NCBI GenBank assembly: GCA_030531085.1
Contig: JAUNOM010000008.1
Span: 1 to 64,000, forward strand
Length of the DNA: 64,000 nt
Source of the DNA: Prevotellaceae bacterium
GTDB lineage: Bacteria; Bacteroidota; Bacteroidia; Bacteroidales; Bacteroidaceae
Reading direction: 5' to 3'
Under the pieces are notes generated by a model that saw only the letters and a list, made by a program, of their open reading frames with translations, did no database searches and had not been told where the DNA came from. Shown here piece by piece: positions 12,688 to 21,299 of the stretch (the stretch's first letter is position 1; each line of letters opens with the position of its first letter). A program made the translations under genes and the position numbers.

Positions 12688-12748
12688 TCCGGCTCCATCC
12701 CGGTGATAGGAAGATACATTTCTATTACGGGGATGGAGCCGGATTTTT
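12688..12748 (+). terminator. Rho-independent terminator after the esterase gene
   Basis: The arms TCCGGCTCCATCCC (12688-12701) and GGGATGGAGCCGGA (12730-12743) pair perfectly over 14 bp, followed by TTTTTAT. It ends the rightward esterase transcript. It would also meet leftward transcripts from the minus-strand promoter at 12904-12911 inside the adjoining inverted-repeat segment. Confidence 0.85.
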
Positions 12749-12871
12749 ATGTGCTTTCGTCTGTATTAAAGTTTGTGGAAAAAACAAGTGTGAACAAATT
12801 CTGTCAGTTGTGTATTTCCTCACCTTGGAACGTGGTGACGGTGTATGTTTGGTAGAATAGTGAAAAATGCT

Positions 12872-13077
12872 TGTTTTCTTCCTGTAAAACGATTATTCTG
12901 CTGCAAAGTTAATATATTTTCTTTAAATTCACGCAATTTCGTTCGATTTTTTTCCTACAGCAATTAATCTTTTTTATAAAAGAACTGTAAAAGTTTGACA
13001 AACGTCAGCTAACATCTCCTACAATCCACAGAAATATAGCGTGATATGCGCCGTAATCGTTTTACAGGAAGAAAACA
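12872..13077. promoter_or_regulatory. Putative invertible promoter segment upstream of the polysaccharide operon
   Basis: Perfect 24-bp inverted repeats at 12872-12895 and 13054-13077 (the left one reads TGTTTTCTTCCTGTAAAACG then ATTA) bound a 158-bp interior. A Bacteroidota -7 box lies at 12904-12911 on the minus strand, firing left across the left repeat, away from the NusG-like gene at 13227. Inverting the segment would place the promoter facing the operon. This layout is that of the phase-variable capsule promoters of Bacteroides fragilis, flipped there by the Mpi recombinase. No recombinase gene is in this window, so any invertase acts in trans. Of the other bases in the gap 12643-13226, 13078-13226 would be the leader; it holds a 5-bp stem (AGCCG 13178-13182, CGGCT 13190-13194). 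Confidence 0.7.
12904..12911 (-). promoter_or_regulatory. Leftward -7 box (TAACTTTG) inside the invertible segment
   Basis: On the minus strand the sequence reads TTAACTTTGCAG, identical in its core to the -7 boxes at 1759-1766 and 41300-41307. The nearest -33 candidate is TTG at 12934-12936 (spacer 22 bp). Transcription would begin around 12897, at the edge of the left inverted repeat. No leftward gene follows, which fits an OFF position of a switch. Confidence 0.6.
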
Positions 13078-13226
13078 GGCGTACCGCATTGTAGTCTCCT
13101 GTTATATGAGTATGGATATATGTACAAAATCCCTTCCTTTATGGAAAAGTGTTTTTTGAACCTTATGTTCCGGGCCAAGCCGCCTCAGTCGGCTCTTACC
13201 CCTGACATAAAATAGTGTGAGCGAAT

Positions 13227-14297
13227 ATGCATCTGGACAGAACAGTCTCTCATTCTATACCGCCGTCCCTGGTCAAGCGCCTCCCAGTCGGCATCCATGT
13301 TATTGAGCCTTCCTCCGTGGTAGGTTCAGAGGTGGAGAAGTGTCCATACCCCAATCTCCCCTGGAGCTACCTTTTCATCCACCACCGTAAGATGGACCAG
13401 CTCGCCGCCCGTTTGAGTCATGACGGCATCCCTTTCTTTATCCATCGCACCGTGCACTACCAGCGCAAGCGTCGCGGCGGTGTGAGGGAGGTTGAGCGTC
13501 CGACAGTGAGCGGCCTCGTGTTCCTTCAGGGTGACAGCACAGAACTCCAGCGTTATCTTAACGACCGTTTCCCCTCGCATTATCTTGTAAAGGACTGCAG
13601 CACAGGCCTTCCCGCCGTAATCCCCCACAGCCGCATGGAGCCCTTCATGCGTGTTGTAGACAGTGACCCCTCGCGTGTCCGCTTCCTTCTGAAGCCCCTC
13701 CGCCACTACGCCGACGGCAACACCCGCCTCCGCATAGTCAGCGGTTTCCTGAAGGGTTTCGAGGGTTACATCATCCGCATAGACCGAGACCGCCGCCTTG
13801 TTATGGACATTGGCGGCATGACCGTAGCCATCAGCGGCATCCACGGCGAGACATTCGAGGTAGTGCGTGACAACATCCCCACCGCCGTTGGCACATCGTC
13901 CAGCGCAGAAACAGTAAAACCGTCAGTGCACCGCGCATTGAGTTCCATTCAGGAGCGCATAGACGCGTCTTTCCTTACACCACGCACATCCAGTGATATA
14001 TGTTCCATAGTAAATGAGATAGAACTGTGGCAGGAGCGTGCCATGATGTACTCTGCCAAAGGCGATTATAAAACCGCCGCCGAGATTCTGTTCTTCCTGA
14101 TAGAGAATGTGGACTATCACTATTCCAATATTATCAGTCCCGACATCACCCCAATAATGACTGCCGTCCATATCATCTGGTCTCTTGTGGACAGAATATT
14201 AGGTAACGAGGACATTACCGATGACACTCGCAGTATGATAGAGTCGGAGAAAGTCAGTCATCAGTTAATGTTTGGGTATCTTATCGGTAAGGAATGA
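13227..14297 (+). CDS. NusG/UpxY-like transcription antiterminator with C-terminal extension
   Basis: This 356-residue protein has an N-terminal NusG-like half (PWSYLFIHHRKMDQLAARL; TVSGLVFLQGDSTELQRYL; PAVIPHSRMEPFMRVV) and a KOW-type segment at about residues 168-215 (RLRIVSGFLKGFEGYIIRID, then MDIGGMTVAISGI). In Bacteroides the UpxY proteins heading capsule loci bind the transcript leader and stop RNA polymerase from terminating in these long operons. The position, first gene after the inverted-repeat segment and before the polysaccharide genes, supports that role. UpxY proteins are usually near 170-180 residues; here about 140 more follow, helical in look, of unknown function. No UpxZ gene follows. 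Confidence 0.8.
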   Translation: MHLDRTVSHSIPPSLVKRLPVGIHVIEPSSVVGSEVEKCPYPNLPWSYLFIHHRKMDQLAARLSHDGIPFFIHRTVHYQRKRRGGVREVERPTVSGLVFLQGDSTELQRYLNDRFPSHYLVKDCSTGLPAVIPHSRMEPFMRVVDSDPSRVRFLLKPLRHYADGNTRLRIVSGFLKGFEGYIIRIDRDRRLVMDIGGMTVAISGIHGETFEVVRDNIPTAVGTSSSAETVKPSVHRALSSIQERIDASFLTPRTSSDICSIVNEIELWQERAMMYSAKGDYKTAAEILFFLIENVDYHYSNIISPDITPIMTAVHIIWSLVDRILGNEDITDDTRSMIESEKVSHQLMFGYLIGKE

Positions 14298-14452
14298 GGG
14301 AAGAAATCTATAAAGGTATGTATATGATTATACAATAAGAACATACCAGTTACAGTAAATTTCATACTTATAATGCATTCTATTATGTTATTCTTGTAGT
14401 GTTAAGAAAACTTTAATAATTTAGACCATAGGGCTTAAATAATAAATATATT

Positions 14453-14881
14453 ATGAAATTACCACCTTCAGAATTCGTGAAATTCTTTCCAATGAAATAT
14501 GGGCTGGACTTTCTCACATCAAGTGCATTGTACTTTTCTTCAAGTCAAGAATTCAATGATCCATTTGAGTTCTTACCGCAAATGAAGAATGCAAATGACT
14601 TTAGGAATATGGTATGTAATATAAACAAGGAGATGTATTACATTAACACAAAAGACAAACATATCAAAGAACGAAATAAAGAAAATTCTTTTTCCTTTTC
14701 TGCTCCATTTTTGGGTGGCGCTGCATTCATGCTTACAAAAAGTCCTTTGACTTTCAATCCTGTTGTATTATCAGTTTTGGCAGAATCTTTCAATGCGAAA
14801 GTCAAGCATTTCAGAGCACAACTTCGGGGCATCATTGACAAGAAATTCTTTCTCTTCAGACTAACAAGATTGTATGCTTAA
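14453..14881 (+). pseudogene. DUF2971-like fragment, probably a decayed gene
   Basis: The open frame gives 142 residues. Its start (ALYFSSSQEFNDPFEFLP) is like the N-terminus of DUF2971 proteins, which normally run to 250-300 residues. The C-terminal part expected of the family (a LMW-HYA type motif) is absent. The next frame from 14874 adds only 65 unrelated-looking residues, so the gene is probably cut short or frameshifted. It is AT-rich, unlike the NusG-like gene before it, and lies where Bacteroides fragilis loci carry upxZ. The 155-bp gap before it has only a weak 7-bp hairpin (14315-14321, 14341-14347). It could still be an intact small gene of unknown function. Confidence 0.4.
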
Positions 14882-15109
14882 TCCACACACTTTTTCAGGT
14901 GAGCCATATCATTGGTATAGGAAGGGGAATGAAAGGCAACAGACGCATATCAAGTATAATATAGTTATAAAGACGGTCTATAGGTATATAAAGTGGAAAA
15001 CTATATTTAAATATTGTAGTGTCGTTTTTGGTTTTAGCCTTTTTGCTTCGATGGTCTGGGATGTAGAATAGTATATTCTGTGTATGGTAACCAGTCGATT
15101 ATAATATTT

Positions 15110-16654
15110 ATGTCAACTCAATCACAAGATAATAACAAGCGTATAGCGAAGAACACGCTATGCCTATACATACGGATGTTCGTAATGATGCTGACGGCAT
15201 TGTTCACATCCCGCATTGTGTTGGATGTGCTTGGTGCCGCAGACTACGGATTGAATAATGTCATAAGTGGAGTGGTTGTGCTATTTTCATTTTTGAACTC
15301 AGCATTACTTTCCGCCACACAGCGTTTCCTTAATTTCCATTTAGGACGCAAGGACTATAAACAGACAAAAGTTGTGTTCTGCATGAGCCTGAACACCTAT
15401 ATGCTTCTTTCTGTACTGGTGATAATTTTGGGAGAAACGCTCGGGTTATGGTTCGTTAACGCGCATCTTAATATTCCACAGGAAAGAATGTATGCAGCGC
15501 AATGGGTATATCAGTTTACGCTAATACAGTTTGTTATCAATCTCCTGCGTGTTCCATATAACGCATCAATCATAGCATATGAGAGAATGAATTTCTTTGC
15601 CTATGTGTCGTTGGTTGAAGTCATAGCCAAACTTGCGGTTGTCTACCTTTTATATGTTACGACATTTGACAAACTTGTATTCTATTCATTCCTTTATACC
15701 ATTGTTCCGTTCATCATAACGTTAGTGTATAAACTGTATTGTAACAGGCATTTTGATACAACGAAATACAAGGCAATTTGGGACAGGACGGCCTTTAAAG
15801 ATATATTCAGTTTCTCAGGCTGGTCTTTGTTTGGAAGCCTTGCCAATCTCTCGGCTCAGCAGGGATTGAACATTCTCATCAATATTTTTTACGGAGTAAC
15901 AGTGAATGCTGCGGCAGGAATAGCAAATCAAGTGTCTCAAAACGTTTATGGATTCATATCCAATTTCCAGACAGCTTTTCAGCCACAGATAGTCAAGACA
16001 TTCGCAACAAAAGAAGTGGAACGATTCCATAAGTTGATATTCCAGACTTCCAAGTTCTCATATTTTATGGTACTTATATTAGTTTTGCCTATACTGTTTA
16101 CATTGGACGGATTATTGGAGATATGGTTAAAGCAGGTTCCGGAATATACGGCTATTTTCTGCAGGTTGATATTGATATTCCTTTCAATAGAGGCTGTCAC
16201 AGCTCCATTATGGATGTCTGTACAGGCAACAGGTAAGATACGTAACTATCAGATATTGATGGCAAGTCTTATTTTCTTGAATTTCCCCATAGCATATATT
16301 GTTTTGAAAATTGGATTGCCGGTTTATACAGTGTGGATTGTGCGCATCATAGTAAATTTATTAACAATGATGGCAAGATGCGTATATATGAAAATGAAAT
16401 TGGATTTTCCGTTGCTTCCTTATCTTCATAATGTGGTAATGCCTGTTGTGTGCGTTACCGTTGCAGCCTTGCCCATACCGATAATCTTGCATTATTGTAT
16501 TTCTGGATTTTGGATGAATCTAATTGTAGTAGGCATTACAACAATGCTGGTAACAATATTGGATGTATATTTTATAGGTATGAACGCACATGAGAAAGGG
16601 ATGGCTCGCAATATGATATTTAAGAAAATCCCACTATTAAAATCAAAATCATAA
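15110..16654 (+). CDS. Polysaccharide flippase (Wzx-like)
   Basis: This 514-residue integral membrane protein has about 12-14 hydrophobic segments and the N-terminal pattern of Wzx/oligosaccharide flippases in Bacteroidota (SRIVLDVLGAADYGLNNVI, then LLSATQRFLNFHLGRKD). Such proteins move the lipid-linked repeat unit from the cytoplasmic to the periplasmic face of the inner membrane. I chose the ATG at 15110 (MSTQSQDNNKRIAKNTL) because it matches the family start; an in-frame ATG ten codons upstream (15080) is possible. It opens the string of closely spaced AT-rich genes that runs to 29617 and, with the polymerase at 19005, defines a Wzx/Wzy-type pathway. Confidence 0.88.
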   Translation: MSTQSQDNNKRIAKNTLCLYIRMFVMMLTALFTSRIVLDVLGAADYGLNNVISGVVVLFSFLNSALLSATQRFLNFHLGRKDYKQTKVVFCMSLNTYMLLSVLVIILGETLGLWFVNAHLNIPQERMYAAQWVYQFTLIQFVINLLRVPYNASIIAYERMNFFAYVSLVEVIAKLAVVYLLYVTTFDKLVFYSFLYTIVPFIITLVYKLYCNRHFDTTKYKAIWDRTAFKDIFSFSGWSLFGSLANLSAQQGLNILINIFYGVTVNAAAGIANQVSQNVYGFISNFQTAFQPQIVKTFATKEVERFHKLIFQTSKFSYFMVLILVLPILFTLDGLLEIWLKQVPEYTAIFCRLILIFLSIEAVTAPLWMSVQATGKIRNYQILMASLIFLNFPIAYIVLKIGLPVYTVWIVRIIVNLLTMMARCVYMKMKLDFPLLPYLHNVVMPVVCVTVAALPIPIILHYCISGFWMNLIVVGITTMLVTILDVYFIGMNAHEKGMARNMIFKKIPLLKSKS

Positions 16655-16664
16655 TAGTTATAAA

Positions 16665-17900
16665 ATGAAAGAGATCTGTAATCTTTCAGAATGTACAGGC
16701 TGTATGGCTTGCGTGAATTGGTGCGCACATCATGCAATCTCTATAGTGCAAGATGAAGAAGGCTTTGACAGACCGCATATAGACGAGAGCCTATGTGTTG
16801 ATTGTGGACTATGCCAAAAGGTCTGCCCAATAAATACGCATCCTGTTGTTAATGAGCCTCTGAAAGTTCTCAGCGGATGGTCATCTGACGAATCTGTACG
16901 GCTCTGCAGTTCTTCAGGAGGTGCTTTCACAGAAATAGCCCGTCCAATATTGGAAGATGGAGGAGTCGTGTTTGGTTGTGTATTAAGCGAGGATCTAAAG
17001 GCCGAACATACCTATGTGGAGAATATGGAGGATTTGGCGGACAAACTCAGGGGCAGCAAGTATGTACAGAGCCGTATAGGGAACAGCTATTCACAGGCCA
17101 AAGATTTCTTGAGACAGGGCAGGAAACTCCTGTTCAGTGGTACTCCCTGCCAAATTGCAGGATTGAGAAATTATTTGCATAAAGATTATGAGAATCTGCT
17201 TACCGTGGATTTAATTTGTCATGGAGTGCCGTCTCCAATGATATTCGAGGAGTATAAAAAATATATGCAAGAGCATGAGAATATGGAACTTACGGATGTA
17301 ACGTTCCGTTGTAAAAAATCCAGCTGGATTTTTTACAACATGACCTTATCAGGTCATGTTGAAAAAAGCTCCGCCTTGAAAACATATTATGGAAGTTATT
17401 ATGAAGACCCATATATACGTGGATTCTTGCGTGATTATTTCTTGCGGCCATCTTGTCATCAATGTCATTTCACGTCCACCCAAAGATGCAGTGATTTTAC
17501 GATAGCGGATTGGTGGGGATATAAGAAAAAGTCAAAAGAAGATAAAAATTTTGCCTGCAATGGAGTAAGCTTGGTTTTGGCAAATACAGAAAAAGCCTTG
17601 AAACTATTGCCCTTAATGCATATGCAATTGCGTGAACGTACGATTGATGAAGCCAAACGCACAAATATCAGTCTTTCTCATCCTTTTCCCATTACGGAAT
17701 ACCGTAATGCTTTTTGGGCTGATTATAAGAAAATGTCTTTCGGGCAGATTGTAGAAAAATACATGATGCCAGAAAGAATAAGTTGGGATGTGAATATAAG
17801 GCAGCATTATAAGAATACGGACACGTTGTTATTACTGCTTTTCATAGCAACATTACCACAAAAAATTATTAAGTATATAAAGAAACATATATATAAATAA
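16665..17900 (+). CDS. Coenzyme F420 hydrogenase beta-subunit-like iron-sulfur protein
   Basis: This 411-residue protein starts with two 4Fe-4S ferredoxin motifs (C10, C13, C16, C20; then C44, C47, C50, C54), followed by FrhB N- and C-terminal domains (SSGGAFTEIA; KLLFSGTPCQIAGLRNYL; DLICHGVPSP; FTIADWWGYKK). In methanogens this fold carries flavin and reduces F420. In polysaccharide loci of Bacteroidota the same fold often sits beside a pyruvyl transferase, as here (24 bp upstream of it); its exact reaction there is not settled. A redox step on a sugar or on an Fe-S-dependent modification is possible. It lies 10 bp after the flippase gene, in the same operon. Confidence 0.82.
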   Translation: MKEICNLSECTGCMACVNWCAHHAISIVQDEEGFDRPHIDESLCVDCGLCQKVCPINTHPVVNEPLKVLSGWSSDESVRLCSSSGGAFTEIARPILEDGGVVFGCVLSEDLKAEHTYVENMEDLADKLRGSKYVQSRIGNSYSQAKDFLRQGRKLLFSGTPCQIAGLRNYLHKDYENLLTVDLICHGVPSPMIFEEYKKYMQEHENMELTDVTFRCKKSSWIFYNMTLSGHVEKSSALKTYYGSYYEDPYIRGFLRDYFLRPSCHQCHFTSTQRCSDFTIADWWGYKKKSKEDKNFACNGVSLVLANTEKALKLLPLMHMQLRERTIDEAKRTNISLSHPFPITEYRNAFWADYKKMSFGQIVEKYMMPERISWDVNIRQHYKNTDTLLLLLFIATLPQKIIKYIKKHIYK

Positions 17901-17923
17901 TACATTTTAAACATTTTACCATC

Positions 17924-19000
17924 ATGCTATACGAATTTATAATTTATTGGAAACGCATCTTTAAAATGTTGTTGTCAACTCGAAACAAAATTTATGTATT
18001 ATGTCATCCGATTCATCCTAATTTAGGTGACCAAGCACAATTGATGTGCACAGATTTGTGGATCAAAAAAAATTATCCAAAATATCAGATTGTTCATCTT
18101 GGCTTTTTCAAACCGACACTTTGTCTGATCAATGGAAATCAATCAATAGTTACAGAATTTTCATATAGAATAACATTGTCTGTACTGAGATTGATTATAC
18201 GTAAGGATGACTTGTTTATCGGACATAGCGGTTACTTTATGGTTGATCATCATAATGGCTACAAAATGTTTACAGATATAATGGGGTATTTTCCTAATCA
18301 CAAAATGGTTATTTTCCCACAAACAATAAAATTTCATACACCTGCAGTTATTGATTTTGTAACGAATGTTTTTTCTAAAAATAAGAATACTATATTAATG
18401 TGCAGGGATGAGATTTCATTTGAGAAAGCTAAAATGCTGTTCCCGACAACTCCATTGTTACTATATCCAGATATTGTTACGTCACTGATAGGTACACGCA
18501 ACAATAATCATAATAAACGTGACGGTGTGTTGTTCTGTATGCGTGATGATCTGGAATCTTATTACGCCCCTCAGGATGTGGATGCACTGATAGAACGTTT
18601 TAGAGATGTTCGAAAAGAAAAAGTGGATACAACTATAAAGGGGCTTTCTATAAAGGAACTAGATAGTAATCGGGATGTTATTATTAATGATATGATTGAT
18701 AAATTCTCAACTTATAAGGTGGTTATCACAGATCGTTATCATGGTACAATATTCTCCGCTATAGCATCGACTCCTGTTGTAGTTATAAGTTCTGCAGACC
18801 ATAAATTAAGTAGCGGTGTGAAATGGTTCCCTAAAGATATATTTGGCGATACTGTGCAGTATGCACAATCATTAGATGAGGCATACGAAATAGCATCCTC
18901 ATTGCTGAAAGCAGAAGGGCGAAAGTACTGCAATCCACCATATTTCAAGGAAAAATATTGGGATAATCTTAAAAAAAACTTGCCTGATTTTTATCTTTGA
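17924..19000 (+). CDS. Polysaccharide pyruvyl transferase family protein
   Basis: The 358 residues fit the WcaK/CsaB pyruvyl transferase family. The N-terminal HPNLGDQAQ (residues 31-39) is the usual N-x-GD motif region, and TDRYHGTIFSAIASTPVV with the R-Y-H-G block at 271-274 is the family's C-terminal signature. These enzymes transfer pyruvate from phosphoenolpyruvate to a sugar as a ketal, adding negative charge to the polymer. No signal or membrane segment is seen, so it acts at the cytoplasmic face. It follows the F420-hydrogenase-beta-like gene by 23 bp and precedes the polymerase gene by 4 bp. Base composition is strongly AT-rich. Confidence 0.85.
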   Translation: MLYEFIIYWKRIFKMLLSTRNKIYVLCHPIHPNLGDQAQLMCTDLWIKKNYPKYQIVHLGFFKPTLCLINGNQSIVTEFSYRITLSVLRLIIRKDDLFIGHSGYFMVDHHNGYKMFTDIMGYFPNHKMVIFPQTIKFHTPAVIDFVTNVFSKNKNTILMCRDEISFEKAKMLFPTTPLLLYPDIVTSLIGTRNNNHNKRDGVLFCMRDDLESYYAPQDVDALIERFRDVRKEKVDTTIKGLSIKELDSNRDVIINDMIDKFSTYKVVITDRYHGTIFSAIASTPVVVISSADHKLSSGVKWFPKDIFGDTVQYAQSLDEAYEIASSLLKAEGRKYCNPPYFKEKYWDNLKKNLPDFYL

Positions 19001-19004
19001 ATTT

Positions 19005-20222
19005 ATGACAAATGAACAAAAAATAAGTGTCAGCATTTATTCAGCTACAATAGTATCCATCTTGATAGCGTCCTTTTGGGGATTGTTCATGTTTGCACCT
19101 CCAATAGTAAAAGGTGTAATGGCGATAGGCATGTGGACGAGTGTATTGTTCGTGCCTGTTGCTTTGTATAGGAAGAACGATTTCTCAAGACGTGCGAACC
19201 TCGTTTTAAGGGCATTGCTGATTCTGGGCGTTTATGAAATATTGGTGTCTGTATTCAATACAGACGCTTCAATGTATGCTTTGGGCAATAAATGGATTAC
19301 CCTTTTCGGAAATGAATACACGGCTCTGATATTGATGCCGCCGCTTTTTACTTATATCGGGAGCAGCCTATATGGAGTGAAGAAATTGAAAAAGGCAACC
19401 TGCCTGTTCTTAGTATGTGGCGCGCTCTTTTCTTTAGCTTTAAAATATCCGCTGGCCTTTCTCACCACGTTTGTTATTGTGTTTTATCCTTATGTAGGGA
19501 AAAAATATAAATGTCTTATAGGTTTGGTGTTTGTTGAAGCTATTATAAAGGCTACGATGGGCGATAATCCCACACGTATGTTTCTGATAATTATACCCTT
19601 TTCCATTATCGTAATTCTTTTTTTATATGTGATTAAAAGTGAAAGAATAAAGAAATGGTTCGTAGTAGCCGTTACAGTGGCTCCACTTATACTGTTCGTT
19701 CCTATGCTTATGGCTAATAATGGGGAAGAGTCCTTCTTTCAAAAAGCCAATCTCTATATTGTGGAAAAAACAGATGATGACGGTTTGGCAAGTGATACGC
19801 GAACATTTTTATATTTGGAAATGGCAGAAGATTTGACACATACTAATTCATGGCTATTGGGTAAAGGAGCTTTCTCACATTATTATTCTTTGTACTTTGA
19901 CCAGTCTTCTAATGGAAAATACGGAAGGATTAGTTCTGAGGTGCCATTGCTTAATTACCTGTTACGAGGAGGCCTTATTTACGTGCTGCTTTATTTCGGA
20001 CTTATTCTTATTGGTGCTTATAATGCTATTTTTAATGGAAAGAACAAGTTTGTGCAGTCAATTGGGATTATGGCTTTATGTTGGTATTTCAACAGCTTCG
20101 TTGGAGATATAATAGGATGTCGGTTCTATCACGTGGCCTTCTTTATTCTTCTTGGCTGTACACTGTCACCTAAATTGTTAAATATGTCGGATCAGAAAAT
20201 TAAGCGGATATTGATGAATTAA
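19005..20222 (+). CDS. O-antigen polymerase-like membrane protein (Wzy)
   Basis: This 405-residue protein has about ten hydrophobic segments and a larger loop before the last ones (about residues 240-320) containing LLGKGAFSHYYSLYF, like the periplasmic loop of Wzy polymerases and O-antigen ligases. Wzy joins flipped repeat units in the periplasm. Sequence conservation in this group is low, so the call rests on topology, loop position and context. It starts 4 bp after the pyruvyl transferase gene stop. Confidence 0.78.
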   Translation: MTNEQKISVSIYSATIVSILIASFWGLFMFAPPIVKGVMAIGMWTSVLFVPVALYRKNDFSRRANLVLRALLILGVYEILVSVFNTDASMYALGNKWITLFGNEYTALILMPPLFTYIGSSLYGVKKLKKATCLFLVCGALFSLALKYPLAFLTTFVIVFYPYVGKKYKCLIGLVFVEAIIKATMGDNPTRMFLIIIPFSIIVILFLYVIKSERIKKWFVVAVTVAPLILFVPMLMANNGEESFFQKANLYIVEKTDDDGLASDTRTFLYLEMAEDLTHTNSWLLGKGAFSHYYSLYFDQSSNGKYGRISSEVPLLNYLLRGGLIYVLLYFGLILIGAYNAIFNGKNKFVQSIGIMALCWYFNSFVGDIIGCRFYHVAFFILLGCTLSPKLLNMSDQKIKRILMN

Positions 20223-20255
20223 ATAAATCCATATATCTTACAATATTATACTATT

Positions 20256-21245
20256 ATGACACGTCAAGAATCAAAGGCTATCAATTCACTCAGATTTATT
20301 TGTATTGTTTTTCTCGTTTTTCTGCATACAAGAGTTACTCATCTTATAGACTTCTCTATTAAAGATTCCATGAGCGGAGTAGAGAATTTTATGAATATTC
20401 CATTTTTGCAGATATTATTTGTATTAAGTGGATATTTGTTCTTCTATACTCATGGGGGGGCAAATCGGAAAGACTGGATACAGAATGTATGGAAAGAAAA
20501 ACTGCGCAAGAGGATAAAGACATTGCTTATTCCTTATATAATATGGTGCTTGGTTGCCATCATCTACAATCATTTTATATTGCACAAGGTCTTTCCTGAC
20601 AGCATATCCGATTTCTTCATGCAATTTTGGGATGCTGGTGCTGGACATCCGATAGGAAAAGCCATGTGGTATATGAAGAGCCTTATCTTGTTCTCATTAT
20701 TGTCACCATTATATTATTATGCTGTAAAATGGCTGAAACACTTTGTTTTGGTAATAGTATTGCTTGTCATCGTATGTTTTAATATTCCTATAGACTATCC
20801 GTATTTTAATGTTTATATTCTGTTAGGATCATATCTTGCAATCATCGGATTGTCTTTTTACGATATAGTAAAAAGTGTTGATTGGCGTTGCTGTCTCGCA
20901 GTATACTTATTATTTAAAGTACTTTTCCTGACAGGTGTATTGGATTTGAATGTTTTTTTGCCAATAGATTTATGTTGCTTCATAGGGCTGTTTGGGCTCT
21001 TAATGAAGTATGACATCCCTCCTGTTGTGGCGGCATCAAGCTCATTTGTCTATTTCGTTCATCCTTTCGTACAGGGTGTAAGAAATATTTTCATTCGCTT
21101 TGTAGACACTTCATCACTCTCTTCGTGTTTCTGTGTATGGATGCTGACTGCATTGACCGTTATGACTGTATGTTCAGCATTATTCTTTTTTATGAAACGT
21201 TTTACACCAAAATATTTAAGTGTGTTGACGGGAGACAGAATATAA
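20256..21245 (+). CDS. Acyltransferase family 3 membrane protein
   Basis: The 329 residues form about ten membrane segments. The start INSLRFICIVFLVFLHTRVTH is the family opening with its conserved His after the first segment. The loop AMWYMKSLILFSLLSPLYYY is also typical. Such proteins O-acetylate (or otherwise acylate) sugars of surface polymers. It lies 33 bp after the polymerase gene in the operon. A second acyltransferase of this kind, more distant, is at 39684. Confidence 0.85.
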   Translation: MTRQESKAINSLRFICIVFLVFLHTRVTHLIDFSIKDSMSGVENFMNIPFLQILFVLSGYLFFYTHGGANRKDWIQNVWKEKLRKRIKTLLIPYIIWCLVAIIYNHFILHKVFPDSISDFFMQFWDAGAGHPIGKAMWYMKSLILFSLLSPLYYYAVKWLKHFVLVIVLLVIVCFNIPIDYPYFNVYILLGSYLAIIGLSFYDIVKSVDWRCCLAVYLLFKVLFLTGVLDLNVFLPIDLCCFIGLFGLLMKYDIPPVVAASSSFVYFVHPFVQGVRNIFIRFVDTSSLSSCFCVWMLTALTVMTVCSALFFFMKRFTPKYLSVLTGDRI

Positions 21246-21299
21246 AAACAATTTATGGGGGAGTATGTAGTTGATAGTATAATAAATAACCTCTAAACA

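Noticed and set aside
12643-13226. Recombinase gene beside the inverted repeats
   Set aside because: The gap has no frame long enough for a serine or tyrosine recombinase; any invertase must be encoded elsewhere.
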